Of a stretch of 64,000 nucleotides of DNA, positions 52,731 through 63,052 are shown piece by piece. This stretch comes from Thecaphora thlaspeos (taxonomy: Eukaryota; Basidiomycota; Ustilaginomycetes; Urocystidales; Glomosporiaceae). Each line of letters opens with the position of its first letter. The stretch's first letter is position 1. The translations under genes were made by a program, and so were the position numbers. The notes under the pieces are model-generated. The model was not told the DNA's origin and searched no databases. It was given only the letters and a program-made list of their open reading frames with translations. The stretch lies in contig UWYS01000030.1 in NCBI GenBank assembly GCA_900291925.1, positions 62,001 to 126,000 on the forward strand. The letters are read 5' to 3'.

Positions 52731-55265
52731 ATGACTTCACACCCTTCGGCACTGCCTTCTGGCACCGTCGGACACCGATCGCAGAGGGTCGATATTGATG
52801 ACAACCCCTCCAGCGATGCCACGCTATGGGAAGGCTTCGCCAGCGATCTCGACGGCATCGTCACCCCTCCCATTCATTCGCCCCCTCGAATCTTGCAGGA
52901 CTTGCGCGGACCAACGAGGCCAGCCTCGGAACAAAGCACTGATGTCGACCCTAACGCCGATGCCGTCGAAGCTCATCTCTCCAGTGACAAGGCCGACTCT
53001 GGCGGTGGCGCTGACGCCAGCACACCGCCTCTGAACACCGACCAGCATCAGCAACTTCTTCGCGAGCTCGGCTGGGACTCTCCTCCGAGAGCGACAATTT
53101 CTATCCAGCAGCCAGCCCTTCGGTCGAGTGGGTCGTTGCATGGCGTCCAGAACGTTCCCAAGTCGAGCTACAGCATCGATGGAGTTGACGTCGGTGCACC
53201 GTGGTCGCAGACGGGCCTCTACCCAACGCAGTACCTAAGGGACCAGTGGCTGATCGACGTCGGCCTCAATAAACAGGCAAGCGGCAGCTCAGCAAGGGGC
53301 AGCTGTGGGAAGGCGGTCGCGGCGCCCGCATCGGCGAGCTCCACGCCTCCCGACGAGCACCTCGAGGAGATCGTGCGTCCCAGTCCCAGACGACTCGGGC
53401 TCGGTCAAATGCGCACGAGACGTCAAGAACCGACCACCTTCGTCGTGCCAAGATCGAGCCACAAGCAAGCTCGAGTCGCAGCAGGCCCTCGCTTGGAGAG
53501 CACAGCGGCCGCTCAGAGCAGCGGGAACGAAGCAAGTCCAACGGCAAATACAGTGACATCCCGGCCAGTGAGAACAGGCGGGCTGCTCGACCAGCTGGAC
53601 GCACAGATCGCCGGGTTCCATCGAGGCGCCATCAAGGACAATTCCGCACCGCAGCGGCAGACGGTCGCCAGATTTCCGCCATCTGTCTCGAACCGCAGCA
53701 GGCCGGATGTCTCTCCGACGTGCGCGGCTGCGACTGATACGGAAACCCCCCCGCAACTCCACTCTCGAGCTCAGTACGACGCCGGCCGCAGCTCGACGAC
53801 ACAGGCTCCAAGCGACTCTGACAAGGAGAACAGGGGGCAGCAGAGGAAGCGGACGGCCGCGGGCGCGAGCGGCTCTTCCAGAGGGGTACCGGTGCTTTGC
53901 ATCGATAGCGACGACGACAACGTCAACTTCGACATCGATGGGCATAGCGACCGCCTCGCTGGAAGGGTGTCCAGGCCTTCCTCGAGGCAGAACGAGAGCG
54001 ACAACGCTTTCGAGGTGCTACTAAAGTCTTCCGAGCGTGCGACGGCCAGCCCGGCCAAGGGAAAAGGCAGATCTAGCACCTCACCAACCAAGGCCACGAC
54101 CTCCCTAGGATCGCCCAACAAAGCTATCGCCTCCAGCAGCTCACCGACAAGACTCCGCTTCTCGAGCAGCAACATCGCCACCTCCTCCCGCCAAACCGCC
54201 CCCGGCAAGGCTGGCGCCAACCAATCGAAGCTGAACCTCTCTATATTCCGGGCTTCAGGGACGGCATCGGGGTCTGCTCCCCATCAGGATCGCTCGACGC
54301 CGATACAGCCGTCAGCGTCCGCTCGCAACGAGTCCGACAGATCCGGTAGCGGCAGCAGACGCGCGGTACCTTCCGCGGCTGAAAGGTCGAGACCAGCATC
54401 GCATGCGCCATCGAGCTTGGAAGACTCGATCGGTCTCCGGGCCTTGGAGGATCAGGACTGGAATTTTGGCTGTGACGAGGAGGATGAGCTGCAAAAGATC
54501 GAGGCGGCGATTGCGGCCGAACCGGGGCCCGACTCTGATCCGATCTTCTTCGACGATGACGACGACGAGTCGGTCCGGACGCGGACCAAAGACAGGGGCA
54601 AGAATTGCGCAAGCGGACCAGAGTCGGCGGCGGCGACCTCGGTCTTGCGTCGCAGGCTGACGATACCGCTGCGCTCCAGTGTTGCCCCGCCGGCGACCAC
54701 TTCGATGTCGGCGCAGCCCGTCGACTTCAGCGACGAGGTCGAGATCGTTGACGATCACCTGGAACTTCCTTCATACTCTCCCGGCGATGATGAAAGCGGG
54801 CGGGCGGGCTTAGGTATCAAGCTGATCGCTGACCTCAGCCAAGAGACGCAGGCAATGTTCCTCAGACAGGTGACGGCGAAGCGAAAGGCGACCGACACCG
54901 GAGACACCACCGGAGACAGCGAGTCCACGAGTACGCGCAGGGCCAAGGGCAAAGGCAAGGGCAAGACATGGGAGAGCACCTGGACCGTAGACGACGACAA
55001 CGACGACGACGATGATGACGATGATAGCGACGATGATGATGGCGCTATGCGAGGCACGGGTCGAAAGGCCGGGTCCAGCTCGACCGGCAGAGGACGCGGC
55101 AAATCTGCGGGCACCACGAAGGCCAAGGCGACGCCGTCTGGGCGCGGGACCGAGAGCGCAAAGGCGCCAAGAAGCAGGGCAAAGACGAGCGGTGGCGGCA
55201 AGCGGCCGTGGTTCAAGAAGAAGGGCTATCAGTACCAGGCGAAGCGTGCCAACAAACGTCGTTGA
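52731..55265 (+). CDS. Unrecognised large, low-complexity, probably nuclear protein
   Basis: Single exon, 844 residues from ATG 52731; the frame is open ~70 bases upstream without ATG, so a first exon may be missing. No family recognised. The N-terminal third has ordered-looking blocks (LDGIVTPPIHSPPRILQDL; LLRELGWDSPPRATI; WSQTGLYPTQYLRDQWLIDVGLNKQ). The middle is Ser/Thr/Arg-rich with KENRGQQRKR and repeated SPxKA/SPTKA phrases around residue 440-475. An acidic block (DEEDELQKIEAAIA ... IFFDDDDDES) follows, then IADLSQETQAMFLRQVTAKRKA, an Asp run and a strongly basic tail (GGGKRPWFKKKGYQYQAKRANKRR). Alternating acidic and basic tracts suggest a chromatin or DNA-repair/replication factor; that is inference only. 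Confidence 0.68.
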   Translation: MTSHPSALPSGTVGHRSQRVDIDDNPSSDATLWEGFASDLDGIVTPPIHSPPRILQDLRGPTRPASEQSTDVDPNADAVEAHLSSDKADSGGGADASTPPLNTDQHQQLLRELGWDSPPRATISIQQPALRSSGSLHGVQNVPKSSYSIDGVDVGAPWSQTGLYPTQYLRDQWLIDVGLNKQASGSSARGSCGKAVAAPASASSTPPDEHLEEIVRPSPRRLGLGQMRTRRQEPTTFVVPRSSHKQARVAAGPRLESTAAAQSSGNEASPTANTVTSRPVRTGGLLDQLDAQIAGFHRGAIKDNSAPQRQTVARFPPSVSNRSRPDVSPTCAAATDTETPPQLHSRAQYDAGRSSTTQAPSDSDKENRGQQRKRTAAGASGSSRGVPVLCIDSDDDNVNFDIDGHSDRLAGRVSRPSSRQNESDNAFEVLLKSSERATASPAKGKGRSSTSPTKATTSLGSPNKAIASSSSPTRLRFSSSNIATSSRQTAPGKAGANQSKLNLSIFRASGTASGSAPHQDRSTPIQPSASARNESDRSGSGSRRAVPSAAERSRPASHAPSSLEDSIGLRALEDQDWNFGCDEEDELQKIEAAIAAEPGPDSDPIFFDDDDDESVRTRTKDRGKNCASGPESAAATSVLRRRLTIPLRSSVAPPATTSMSAQPVDFSDEVEIVDDHLELPSYSPGDDESGRAGLGIKLIADLSQETQAMFLRQVTAKRKATDTGDTTGDSESTSTRRAKGKGKGKTWESTWTVDDDNDDDDDDDDSDDDDGAMRGTGRKAGSSSTGRGRGKSAGTTKAKATPSGRGTESAKAPRSRAKTSGGGKRPWFKKKGYQYQAKRANKRR

Positions 55266-55924
55266 GCCGCGCCGGCCGCCGTCAAATTCCCCTTGTTCAA
55301 GGCAAGGTCCCCGAAGCATTGAGACCACCTGTATTCCATAGCATCGGCAGCAGCACATGTCCCTTGCCTTTTATCTTGTGATTGTCACCAACTAGGCGAT
55401 GTCCGAGCGGTGGTCAGTACTAAGATGCGTCGCTGGTGCGTGCTCTCTCTCTCGTGCGATACGCCCTGGCGCGGCTTACCCAACGCCTCATTTCTATTGG
55501 CCTCCCTTTTTGACCGTGTCTCTGCGGGGATGGGCGGACGAGCGAGCGAGGTCGTTGTGAGATCGGAATTTCCGACCATTGCTGAGGGGAGCCAAGGGGA
55601 GCCACAGAGGGCGGCCACGGCGGCGGCCAGCTCCATCACGATTAGAAACCCGTCACACACCTCCTTCCACCGCCACACACGCACTCCACCCTCTCTTCAC
55701 CCCGGACCCTGTTCGCTCGTCTCGTCGTCACTTGCCTCCTCCCACCACTCTGCTTCGTTTCCACCCGCATCGCCGCCTCGACAGATCAGGCGCTGCTCAC
55801 CAGCCCATCCCACATCCCATCAACCGGCAAGCGACTGCCCCGCTAACCGCCTTCGTTCGCCACGTCGTCGCACTCACATCTGGCCAAGCCACTTCTAGAG
55901 CGCCTTGCCTCGCTCCTTGCCACG
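55266..55924. other. Intergenic region, unknown gene / NDUFS2
   Basis: No gene supported. A tRNA-like phrase (GATGTCCGAGCGGTGGTCA, about 55398-55416) lacks a matching T-arm. C/A-rich leader from about 55640 to the NDUFS2 ATG. Confidence 0.5.
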
Positions 55925-57764
55925 ATGGTCCCCACCCTCTTTCGCCACGCCGTCCTACCGGCGACGGCGCTTCTCAAGCCCACCGTCGCTTCGACCTCTC
56001 GCATCGCCGCCACCCCTTCGATCCTGCGTGGCCTGGCTACCGAGGCCCATGACACCCGGTCCCAGGTCAAGACGGCCTCCACCTCGCCCGCCACAAACGC
56101 CTACACCGTCGAAGAGCTCCACGACCGGTCCGTACAGGAAATCCTGGCAGAGGACGGATCCAGGAAGGAGGCCAGCCTTCGCCACTTTACCGTGAACTTC
56201 GGTCCCCAGCACCCGGCCGCCCATGGCGTACTCAGGCTTATCCTCGAACTCAACGGAGAGGAGATCCTCAGGACGGACGTGAGTGTCGCCCTGTCTCGAG
56301 ATCTTAAGCTTTGTTCTGTCTGCCGGCATCGAGCCCACTGCTGGCCGAACGCCGCCTGATCCACCGCCTGGTCCCAACGGCCACAGAAAGGGAACCCCGC
56401 GCTGACTTCGCCCATCCCTTCTTTCCACCGCCCATCGCCGCCTGTCCACCCTGTCTTGACCACATCCGCAGCCCCACATCGGCCTACTCCACCGCGGCAC
56501 CGAGAAGCTGATCGAGTACAAGACCTACACCCAGGCGCTGCCCTACTTTGACCGACTCGACTACGTCTCGATGATGACCAACGAGCTCTGCTACGCCCGC
56601 GCGGTTGAGAAGCTGCTCAACATCGAGGTTCCGGAGCGTGCCAAGTTCATCCGCACCATGTTTGGCGAGATCACACGCATCCTTAACCACTGCATGGCCG
56701 TCCTCTCGCACGTCATGGACGTCGGCGGTCTGACGCCCTTCCTGTGGGCGTTCGAGGAGCGTGAGAAGCTGATGGAGTTCTACGAGCGCGTCTCTGGTGC
56801 GCGCCTCCACGCTGCCTACGTTCGACCGGGCGGTGTTGCGTACGACCTGCCCCCGGGCCTGCTCGACGACATCTACAAGTGGGCGACGCAGTTCAGCTCG
56901 CGCATCGACGAGATCGAGGAGGTCGTCACGGGCAACCGTGTCTGGAAGGGACGCACTATCGGCATCGGCAAGGTGACGGCGCAGGAGGCCATCGACTACG
57001 GCTTCACGGGCGTGATGCTGCGCGGCAGCGGCATCCCGTGGGATATCCGCAAGGTCGCGCCCTATGACGCCTACGACCAGGTCGAGTTTGACGTTCCCGT
57101 TGGCAAGAACGGCGACTGCTACGACCGCTACCTCTGCCGTGTCGAAGAGTTCCGCCAGTCGCTGCGCATCATCGAGCAGTGCCTCAACAAGATGCCCTCG
57201 GGCCAGATCAAGATCGACGACCACAAGCTTGTCCCGCCACCAAGAGCGACGATGAAGGAGAGCATGGAGTCGCTCATCCACCACTTTAAGCTCTTCTCCG
57301 AGGGCTACGCCGTCCCGCCGGGCGAGACCTACAGCGCCATCGAGGCTCCCAAGGGAGAAATGGGCGTCTACCTCGTCTCTGACGGCACCAACCGTCCCTA
57401 CCGTTGCAAGATCCGCGCCCCTGGCTTCGCCCACCTTGCCGGCGCCGATTTCATGGCTCGCCACCACTTCATCCCCGATATGGTCGCCATCATCGGAACC
57501 CTTGATCTGGGTGCGTACACGTCGTCGTCTTTGGTTGGCGGTCGTCTTGGCGCTCGATGACGCGAGACAAAAGCTAAGAATCAAATTCTTCTCTGCTCTT
57601 TCCCTTCCTCTCTCCTCCCTTCCAACCGTCTTCAGTCTTCGGTACGTGTTTTCCCTCAGTCTGCGTTGTCCCAGCCGTGGCCGCGCGATGCCGATACTGA
57701 CAGTCAACCTTATCTCTCTCCTCCTTTGCTTCCCTTTATGACAACAGGCGAGGTTGACAGGTAG
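55925..57764 (+). CDS. NADH:ubiquinone oxidoreductase 49-kDa subunit (NDUFS2/NUO49)
   Basis: Four coding exons: 55925-56278, 56472-57510, 57636-57641 (6 bases) and 57748-57764, giving 471 residues. This is the peripheral-arm complex I subunit that helps form the quinone site next to cluster N2. Seen: a mitochondrial presequence ([22 protein letters not shown]), [26 protein letters not shown], then [42 protein letters not shown], the [11 protein letters not shown] and [10 protein letters not shown] blocks, [31 protein letters not shown] and the invariant C-terminus VFGEVDR. That C-terminus is produced only if G (57510) + TCTTCG (57636-57641) + GCGAGGTTGACAGGTAG are joined; the splice sites are GTGCGT/TTCAG and GTACGT/AACAG. 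Confidence 0.95.
57636..57641 (+). other. 6-base internal microexon of NDUFS2
   Basis: Sequence TCTTCG, flanked by a pyrimidine-rich acceptor ending TTCAG and a donor GTACGT. It completes the Val codon, encodes Phe and begins the Gly codon of the conserved VFGEVDR end. The preceding intron is 125 bases and the next 106. Confidence 0.85.
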
Positions 57765-58134
57765 ATTGTCGCCATTGGCATGTCTGAAATGTACAACTCT
57801 TTGCTCTTGTGAACGTCTTGCTGGTTGTCTGAACTCCGTCTGTGTGTGTGTGTGTCTGCATTTGCGTGTGTCGAGGAAAGGTCTTCTGCTCAGCTCACGG
57901 CCGTCGCTCCAAAAAGCCTCCACAAAGGGAGCGCGAGTCTTCAGGAGGCGGACGAGAGCAGAGAGAATTTTCGAAGGTGGCCGTTACTCCTCCCACGTCC
58001 GCTCCTTCAACAGGCCTTCCGATCCACAACATCACCACCAACATCATCAGAATCTTGCCGTTGGCCCACGTCTCTCTTTATCTATCTCTCTCTTTCCTGC
58101 AGTCCCACGCATATACATCAGAAAGCGCCTACGC
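57765..58134. other. Intergenic region, NDUFS2 / RRP41
   Basis: 3' UTR and promoter/leader. Contains a short TG tract (about 57840-57855). No gene supported. Confidence 0.5.
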
Positions 58135-58137
58135 AGA
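58135..58137 (+). other. ATG-only first coding exon of RRP41
   Basis: ATG is followed directly by a GTGAGT donor at 58138. The intron 58138-58232 ends TTTGCAG before TCG CAT ATC. Starting from any ATG within the downstream exon would lose the conserved N-terminus. Confidence 0.85.
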
Positions 58138-59247
58138 TGGTGAGTCACCGCTTCCGCTCTAACGCCAGGCCACGATCCACTCCTCACTGATATCCTTTGC
58201 ACACTGCTCTGCCGGACGTCGTTACTTTGCAGTCGCATATCGAACTGCTCAATGCCGGCGGCTACCGCGCCGACGGACGACGACAACACGAGCTACGGTC
58301 CATCTCTCTGCAGATTGGCGGCTCCTCGGATCCAGCCGCTGACGGATGCGCCACCATCTCTCAGGGCCTGACGATCGTCTCGGCCACCGTGTTCGGTCCG
58401 CGCGAAGCGAGGATATCGAGCAATACGCTACACGATCGCGCTACCGTCAACGTTGAAGTCTCCCTTGCTCCGTGGGGTGCAATGGATAGGAGGAAGAGGA
58501 ACAAGGGTGATCGGTGAGTGTTTGCTGCGTGGCTCGCATGGCTTTCCTTCAAAGGGGGGCAGGGCCGAATGCTGACTTGGCTCCTTGCGCGACGATGGGC
58601 GGTAGACGATTGGTCGAGTTTGCGAGTTCAGTCAAGTCTACCTTTGAGCCGGTCATCCATACGCATCTATACCCTCGCTCGCAGATTGACATCTTCATCC
58701 AGGTCTTGCAGCAGGACGGCGGTACGTTCCCAGACTCGATAACGATGGAAGAGCAGCACGGGCGTCATATCCTGACAGCTTTTCCCTTCCCATCTCCTTT
58801 GCATCCTTGCCTCCCAACGACCCCACAGGCATCCTCCCAGCCGCGATCAACGCCTCAACACTCGCGCTGATCGACGCCGGAATTGCCGTCTCGGACTTTG
58901 TCACGTCCGTATCGTGTGGCATCCACTCTACCTCTCCTCTTCTCGACCTCAACAACACCGAAGAATCCGACCTGCCCAACATGTCCGTCGCCCTCCTCCC
59001 GCGCTCCGGCAAGGTGACGCTGGCCAGTCTCGAAACGCGTCTCCATGTCGAACGGTTCGAGGACATCTTCCGTCTGGCCATCAAGGCGTGCGGCATTGTG
59101 CATCAAGAGATGGAATTGGCTGTCAGAGACAGGACGAGGGTTTTGGTCGATGCTGTCAAAGGCAGGATCGGCGAGGTGGGCGAGAACAATGAGGAGCGAC
59201 AGGGTTTGGAAGGTAGCGATGATGCCTTTGATGCCGAGTCAATATGA
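58135..59247 (+). CDS. RRP41: Exosome core subunit Rrp41/Ski6 (RNase PH fold)
   Basis: Four coding exons: 58135-58137 (the ATG alone), 58233-58513, 58606-58721 and 58829-59247; 272 residues. The protein begins M-SHIELLNAGGYRADGRRQHELRS, matching the conserved Rrp41 start (M-S-x-x-E-x-x-x-x-G-x-R-x-DGRR), which fixes the first splice. Then GLTIVSATVFGPREARI, TVNVEVSLAPWG, RRLVEFASSVKSTFEPVIHTHLYPRSQIDIFIQVLQQDGG (joined across two introns) and ILPAAINASTLALIDAGI. Rrp41 forms part of the six-subunit RNase PH ring of the RNA exosome in nucleus and cytoplasm; the eukaryotic ring is catalytically inert and threads RNA to Rrp44. Donors are GTGAGT, GTGAGT and GTACGT. Confidence 0.93.
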
Positions 59248-59479
59248 GCAACACGGCGCCCCGATCACGTCTGGACTTTACTTTGAATACACACGCAGAG
59301 ACATGCATACCCTTCCAGTCGGCCGATGGGCCCACAAACGACACACAAAGCATACGGACCAGGCAGGGTCGAGACGTAACGGGGCGTTTTCATTCCTATC
59401 TTGAGCGTTCCATTCCATCTACGGATCGATCGACTGCTCCTCCCAACTGGCGGAGCTTCACCCGGCGTTCCGCGACGCC
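59248..59479. other. Convergent spacer, RRP41 / acyl-CoA synthetase
   Basis: About 230 bases between 3' ends, nothing further seen. Confidence 0.5.
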
Positions 59480-61625
59480 TCACAGCTTGGCACAAGGCGC
59501 CGGTCCTTCTGCGATCTTGCCCTTCTGAATCAGCTCGGCGTACCGCTTGCTCGCCGCCTCCTTGACGACGGCCCGATCGACCTTGCCGCTCGGGTTGCGT
59601 TCCAACGGTTCGTCCCGGATCCATACAAACTCGGGCATCGCGAATTTGGGGAGGAACATTGCCGCCGCCCTGAGTACATCCTCCTCAGTCGGTCGGTCCT
59701 CCTTGAGGTTCTCGGGCTTCGGTATGCAGACGATGGCCACCTTTTCGCCCAGTCTCGAGTCCGGCACGGGGACGGCGGCGCAGTCGAGGATGCGCTTCTC
59801 GCCCTCGTAGATTGCGTTCTCCACCTCGGGGCCCGAAATATTTTCCCCGCCACGGATGATGATGTGCTTGGAGCGGTCCATGATGTAGACGAAGCCGTCT
59901 TTGTCCATCCGTGCAATGTCGCCCGTCTTGTAGAAGCCGTCGGGTGTGAAGACCTCGCGCGTAGCCTCGTGGCGGCCCCAGTAGCCCAGGGCGACGTTGG
60001 GGCCCGAAACCCATACCTCGCCCGGCTCGCCGCGGCGCACCTCGCAGTTGGTGTTTGGGTCCATGATGACGATGTGGTTGATGGGCGGCGGCGTTCCCGT
60101 GCTAGTGGGACGGTTGACAAAGTCGTCGACACCGAGACCGCCTGCGACCGGGGTCAAGTCCCAGAGGGAGGGGCCGGGGTGGAAAGCAAGCGATCGTCTC
60201 GAAAGAGTCAGCTTGGCGGCAAAAGAAGCGGGGGCCGGCTTCGGGCGCCATCTCCGAGACTACTCACAGACAGTTCCGTTGGTCTCGGTCGCCCCGTAAC
60301 CCTGCGAGATGTAGCCGGTGGGGGCCTTGGCCTTGTACTCTCCGGGGATCTCCTTTGCGCTGGTGCTCCCACCGAACGAAACACACGTCAGGGTGGGCAG
60401 CTCGTACTTGCTCGTGATGAGCTCGCGCACCATGAACCCGATGCCAACGATGCTGCTGAGCTTGTGCTGCTGGATCAGGCCGGCGGCGGTGTCGACACTG
60501 TACTTGGGCATCAGGACCAGCTTGTCGCCCTTGAGCGTAACGGCGGCCATACAGCTCTGGATGCCGGTCGAGTGGAAGAGGGGAACGAGCAGTAGCACAG
60601 AGCCCTGCACGTCGGAGGGGGCGGGGAGAGGCAGGTAGCGGCGGAGGATGGAGCGGGCGGGCTGGAAGACGCCGGTCATGTGCGGAACGAGGAATTGGCG
60701 CTGCGTGGAGCAGACGCCCTTGGGCCTGCCCGTGGTTCCCGAGGTGAAGAGGACTGTCGCCAGGTCTTCTGGCACCATCTTCGGATCCGCCAGGTCGTTG
60801 AGGCGAGTCGAGGCGTGGCGCCCGCTCATCTCCTCAACGTCGGCCACCCGCCGGCCCCGGCGCGAGTTGAGCCACGGACGCTGACTGTGCGGTACCACGC
60901 CGCCGATGGCCCTCGGGATGACGACGACGCCCGTCAGGCCGCTGTGTGCGCCCGGCACGCATCCGAAGTCGTCGACGGCATCCTTCGGCGCCGGGCCGAA
61001 GAGTTTTCCGACGCAGTCGGCCTGGTTGACGCGCTGGAAGCGCTCGACGTCGAGGATGGCCACCTTGCAACCGACGTCGCGGATGCAGTGGTAGATGGCG
61101 CTGCCTTCGAGGAAGGCATTGACGAGCGCCGCAACGCCGCCCAGCAGATGTACGGCCCAGAAGGAGACAATGAACTCGAGGTGGTTGCGTGCGACGATGG
61201 CCACGCGGTCGCCCTTGACGACGTTGAACTCATTCGCCAGGCCGGCGGCCAGTGCGACGACGCGGGCATGAACCTCGCTGTAGGTGTATGACTCGCCTTC
61301 TGCGACGATGTAGGTTCGCGAACCAAAGTTCTGCACGGTCGATTGGACCGCAGAGAGGCCGGCGGAGCCAAGGCGAGAGCGATGGTCAGTACCGAGCTGG
61401 CAAGGGATTGTTTGGACTTTGCCCACGACCGAGGTCGACACACACCTTGACAGAGGCCAGCCAGCCGTCACGAAGATTGGGGCATTGGTTCTTCCATACG
61501 CGGGTGACGACGCCCCGAATCTGCCGATGTTCGATTTCGAAGGGGCAGCCGGGTAGCGTAAGAGCGGCGTTTACGTCGATCATGGAGCGCAGCTCCGAGT
61601 CCTTGACTACGCCTGGGAACTCCAT
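59480..61625 (-). CDS. AMP-binding acyl-CoA synthetase-like enzyme with C-terminal PTS1
   Basis: Three exons: 61625-61446, 61330-60268 and 60141-59480; 634 residues. ANL-superfamily adenylating enzyme that activates a carboxylate with ATP and loads it on CoA. Motifs: LFTSGTTGRPKGV (P-loop, about 252-264), SFGGSTSAKEIPGEY, GYISQGYGATETNGTV (A5), GEVWVSGPNVALGYWGR, FYKTGDIARMDKDGFVYIMDRSKHIIIRGGENISGPEVE (A7-A8) and the catalytic Lys in NPSGKVDR (about 596). The product ends ...CAKL; AKL is an accepted PTS1 variant, so a peroxisomal matrix location is likely. First exon donor is GTGTGT. The phase-1 join over the last intron gives TNGTVC-GLGVDDFVNRP; the acceptor TCGCAG (60142-60147) is the best in phase. 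Substrate (long-chain, aromatic or other) is not readable. Confidence 0.86.
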
Positions 61626-63052
61626 GCTGAACTAGACGTTGTGGTGGTGGTGGTGGTGGTGTAACGCGGACAGAGTGTTGGTATGTGAAGGGAGGCAGCG
61701 AAAGGGCCCAAGAGATCAAGAGGAGGGTGGGGACGAAGGGAGAACATAGGCAGAGCGGGGTCGAGGGAGGAGAATGATGAGGAAGCGAAGCAGCGGCAAG
61801 ATGGCGGCTCGCCCAAGTGAGGGTTAGCTGTGGCTGCGCGCCCTTGAGCATTCTTGATTCCCTTTGGATCGTCTGATGGCCTCGGACAGGCCGGGGATGT
61901 CAGAAGGCGGGTATAGGAGGCAGACGATCCGGCAACGACGGAGGCCAGTATGTATAGCTCGGCAGGCGAGTCGCCCCGACGCCGCGGCATCAAGCGCCCC
62001 ACATCAACGGACCTCGCCCAGGGCACGCGAGCCAACGGACGGGTGACGCAGCCTGCCTTTGTTTTGCGGAGTGACCTTTTGGCGATTCCCGTCTTCCGCG
62101 CCCTCAGCTCCGCCCAGCAGAAGAGATCAGAGATGCACCAGGCGCGTCCGCCCTACCCTTCAGCCCACGGGCCAGCGACGACCATCATATATCTTTGCCA
62201 GACCTGGCCACCACATATGTAACTACACCGGCATCCTCCTGCTCCTTGAGCCGTCAATACAGTCTACGTATAGTACCTCGCCTCGAACACAGTTGCCTCA
62301 CGACAAGGGAAAGCGTCTCCGACGGCGGCTACCTTGGCCGCTTCCTCGCGAGGCTGAGCGCCAGAGCACACCAGCCCATCGCCTCATCGAACGCTGATAT
62401 CGACGCTTCGACGGTCTCGCTACCAAGTCATCTCGTTTGCTCCAATCTTTGGTATCCCATCTGGTCCGGCCGCACTTGGCCGACACCGCTCTGTCTAATG
62501 AAGTGTGACTAGACCCCCACAGGGCGACGTCGGGCATGTGCACCAGCGCTGCGATAGACTCTCTTGCCTTGGCCGTGCGCATCGCCTCGCTGCGTGCTGC
62601 GTGCTCGGGGACCGTGCGCCAGAGTGTGGCGCAGGATGACGGCCTCGGCCCTCGCTCGTCGAGCCAGCACGGTCCAACGCAACCAACAGGCCAACTCTGG
62701 GCCAGAGGCAAGGGGGCCCGACCGGGCGCCGGGCAGCTGGGCGCTCGCTGCGTGACGCTGGAAAAAGGTTGAAGCCACAGCTGTCTCGGCCCCTGCTCTC
62801 GGTCGTTCGCCCGTCTGTGATTTCCCAAAGTAACAATACCCTCGGCTCCCCTCGACCATCACCGCGTGACGTGAGCCCCTTTACGTACACACTCTCTAAT
62901 CATCAGCGGGTCCTTGCTTCATCACCTCGACTTCGACTCGCCACCTTACTAGCCACAGCCGCCAACCGTCACTTCTCATCACCTCGACGGTACCAAGACA
63001 CCCCGCTAACCACCGAAACGTACACCGATACCACCTAGCCCGCTGCCCTACC
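61626..63052. other. Bidirectional intergenic region, acyl-CoA synthetase / Ala-Thr-rich gene
   Basis: About 1.4 kb without a supported gene. A GTG-trinucleotide tract lies at about 61638-61661. A 78-codon ATG frame at 62536 looks random. C/A-rich leader (about 62880-63050) precedes the downstream ATG. Confidence 0.5.
61638..61661. repeat. GTG trinucleotide tract
   Basis: (GTG)n immediately upstream of the acyl-CoA synthetase start. Confidence 0.85.

Noticed and set aside
55398..55470. tRNA-Ser/Leu-like phrase GATGTCCGAGCGGTGGTCA
   Set aside because: Resembles a D-arm/A-box, but no anticodon stem, T-arm B-box or closing acceptor stem could be found downstream.
56484..57923. 479-codon open frame on the minus strand
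   Set aside because: It is exactly antisense to NDUFS2, whose homology is certain; the frame stays open because of GC-rich third positions.
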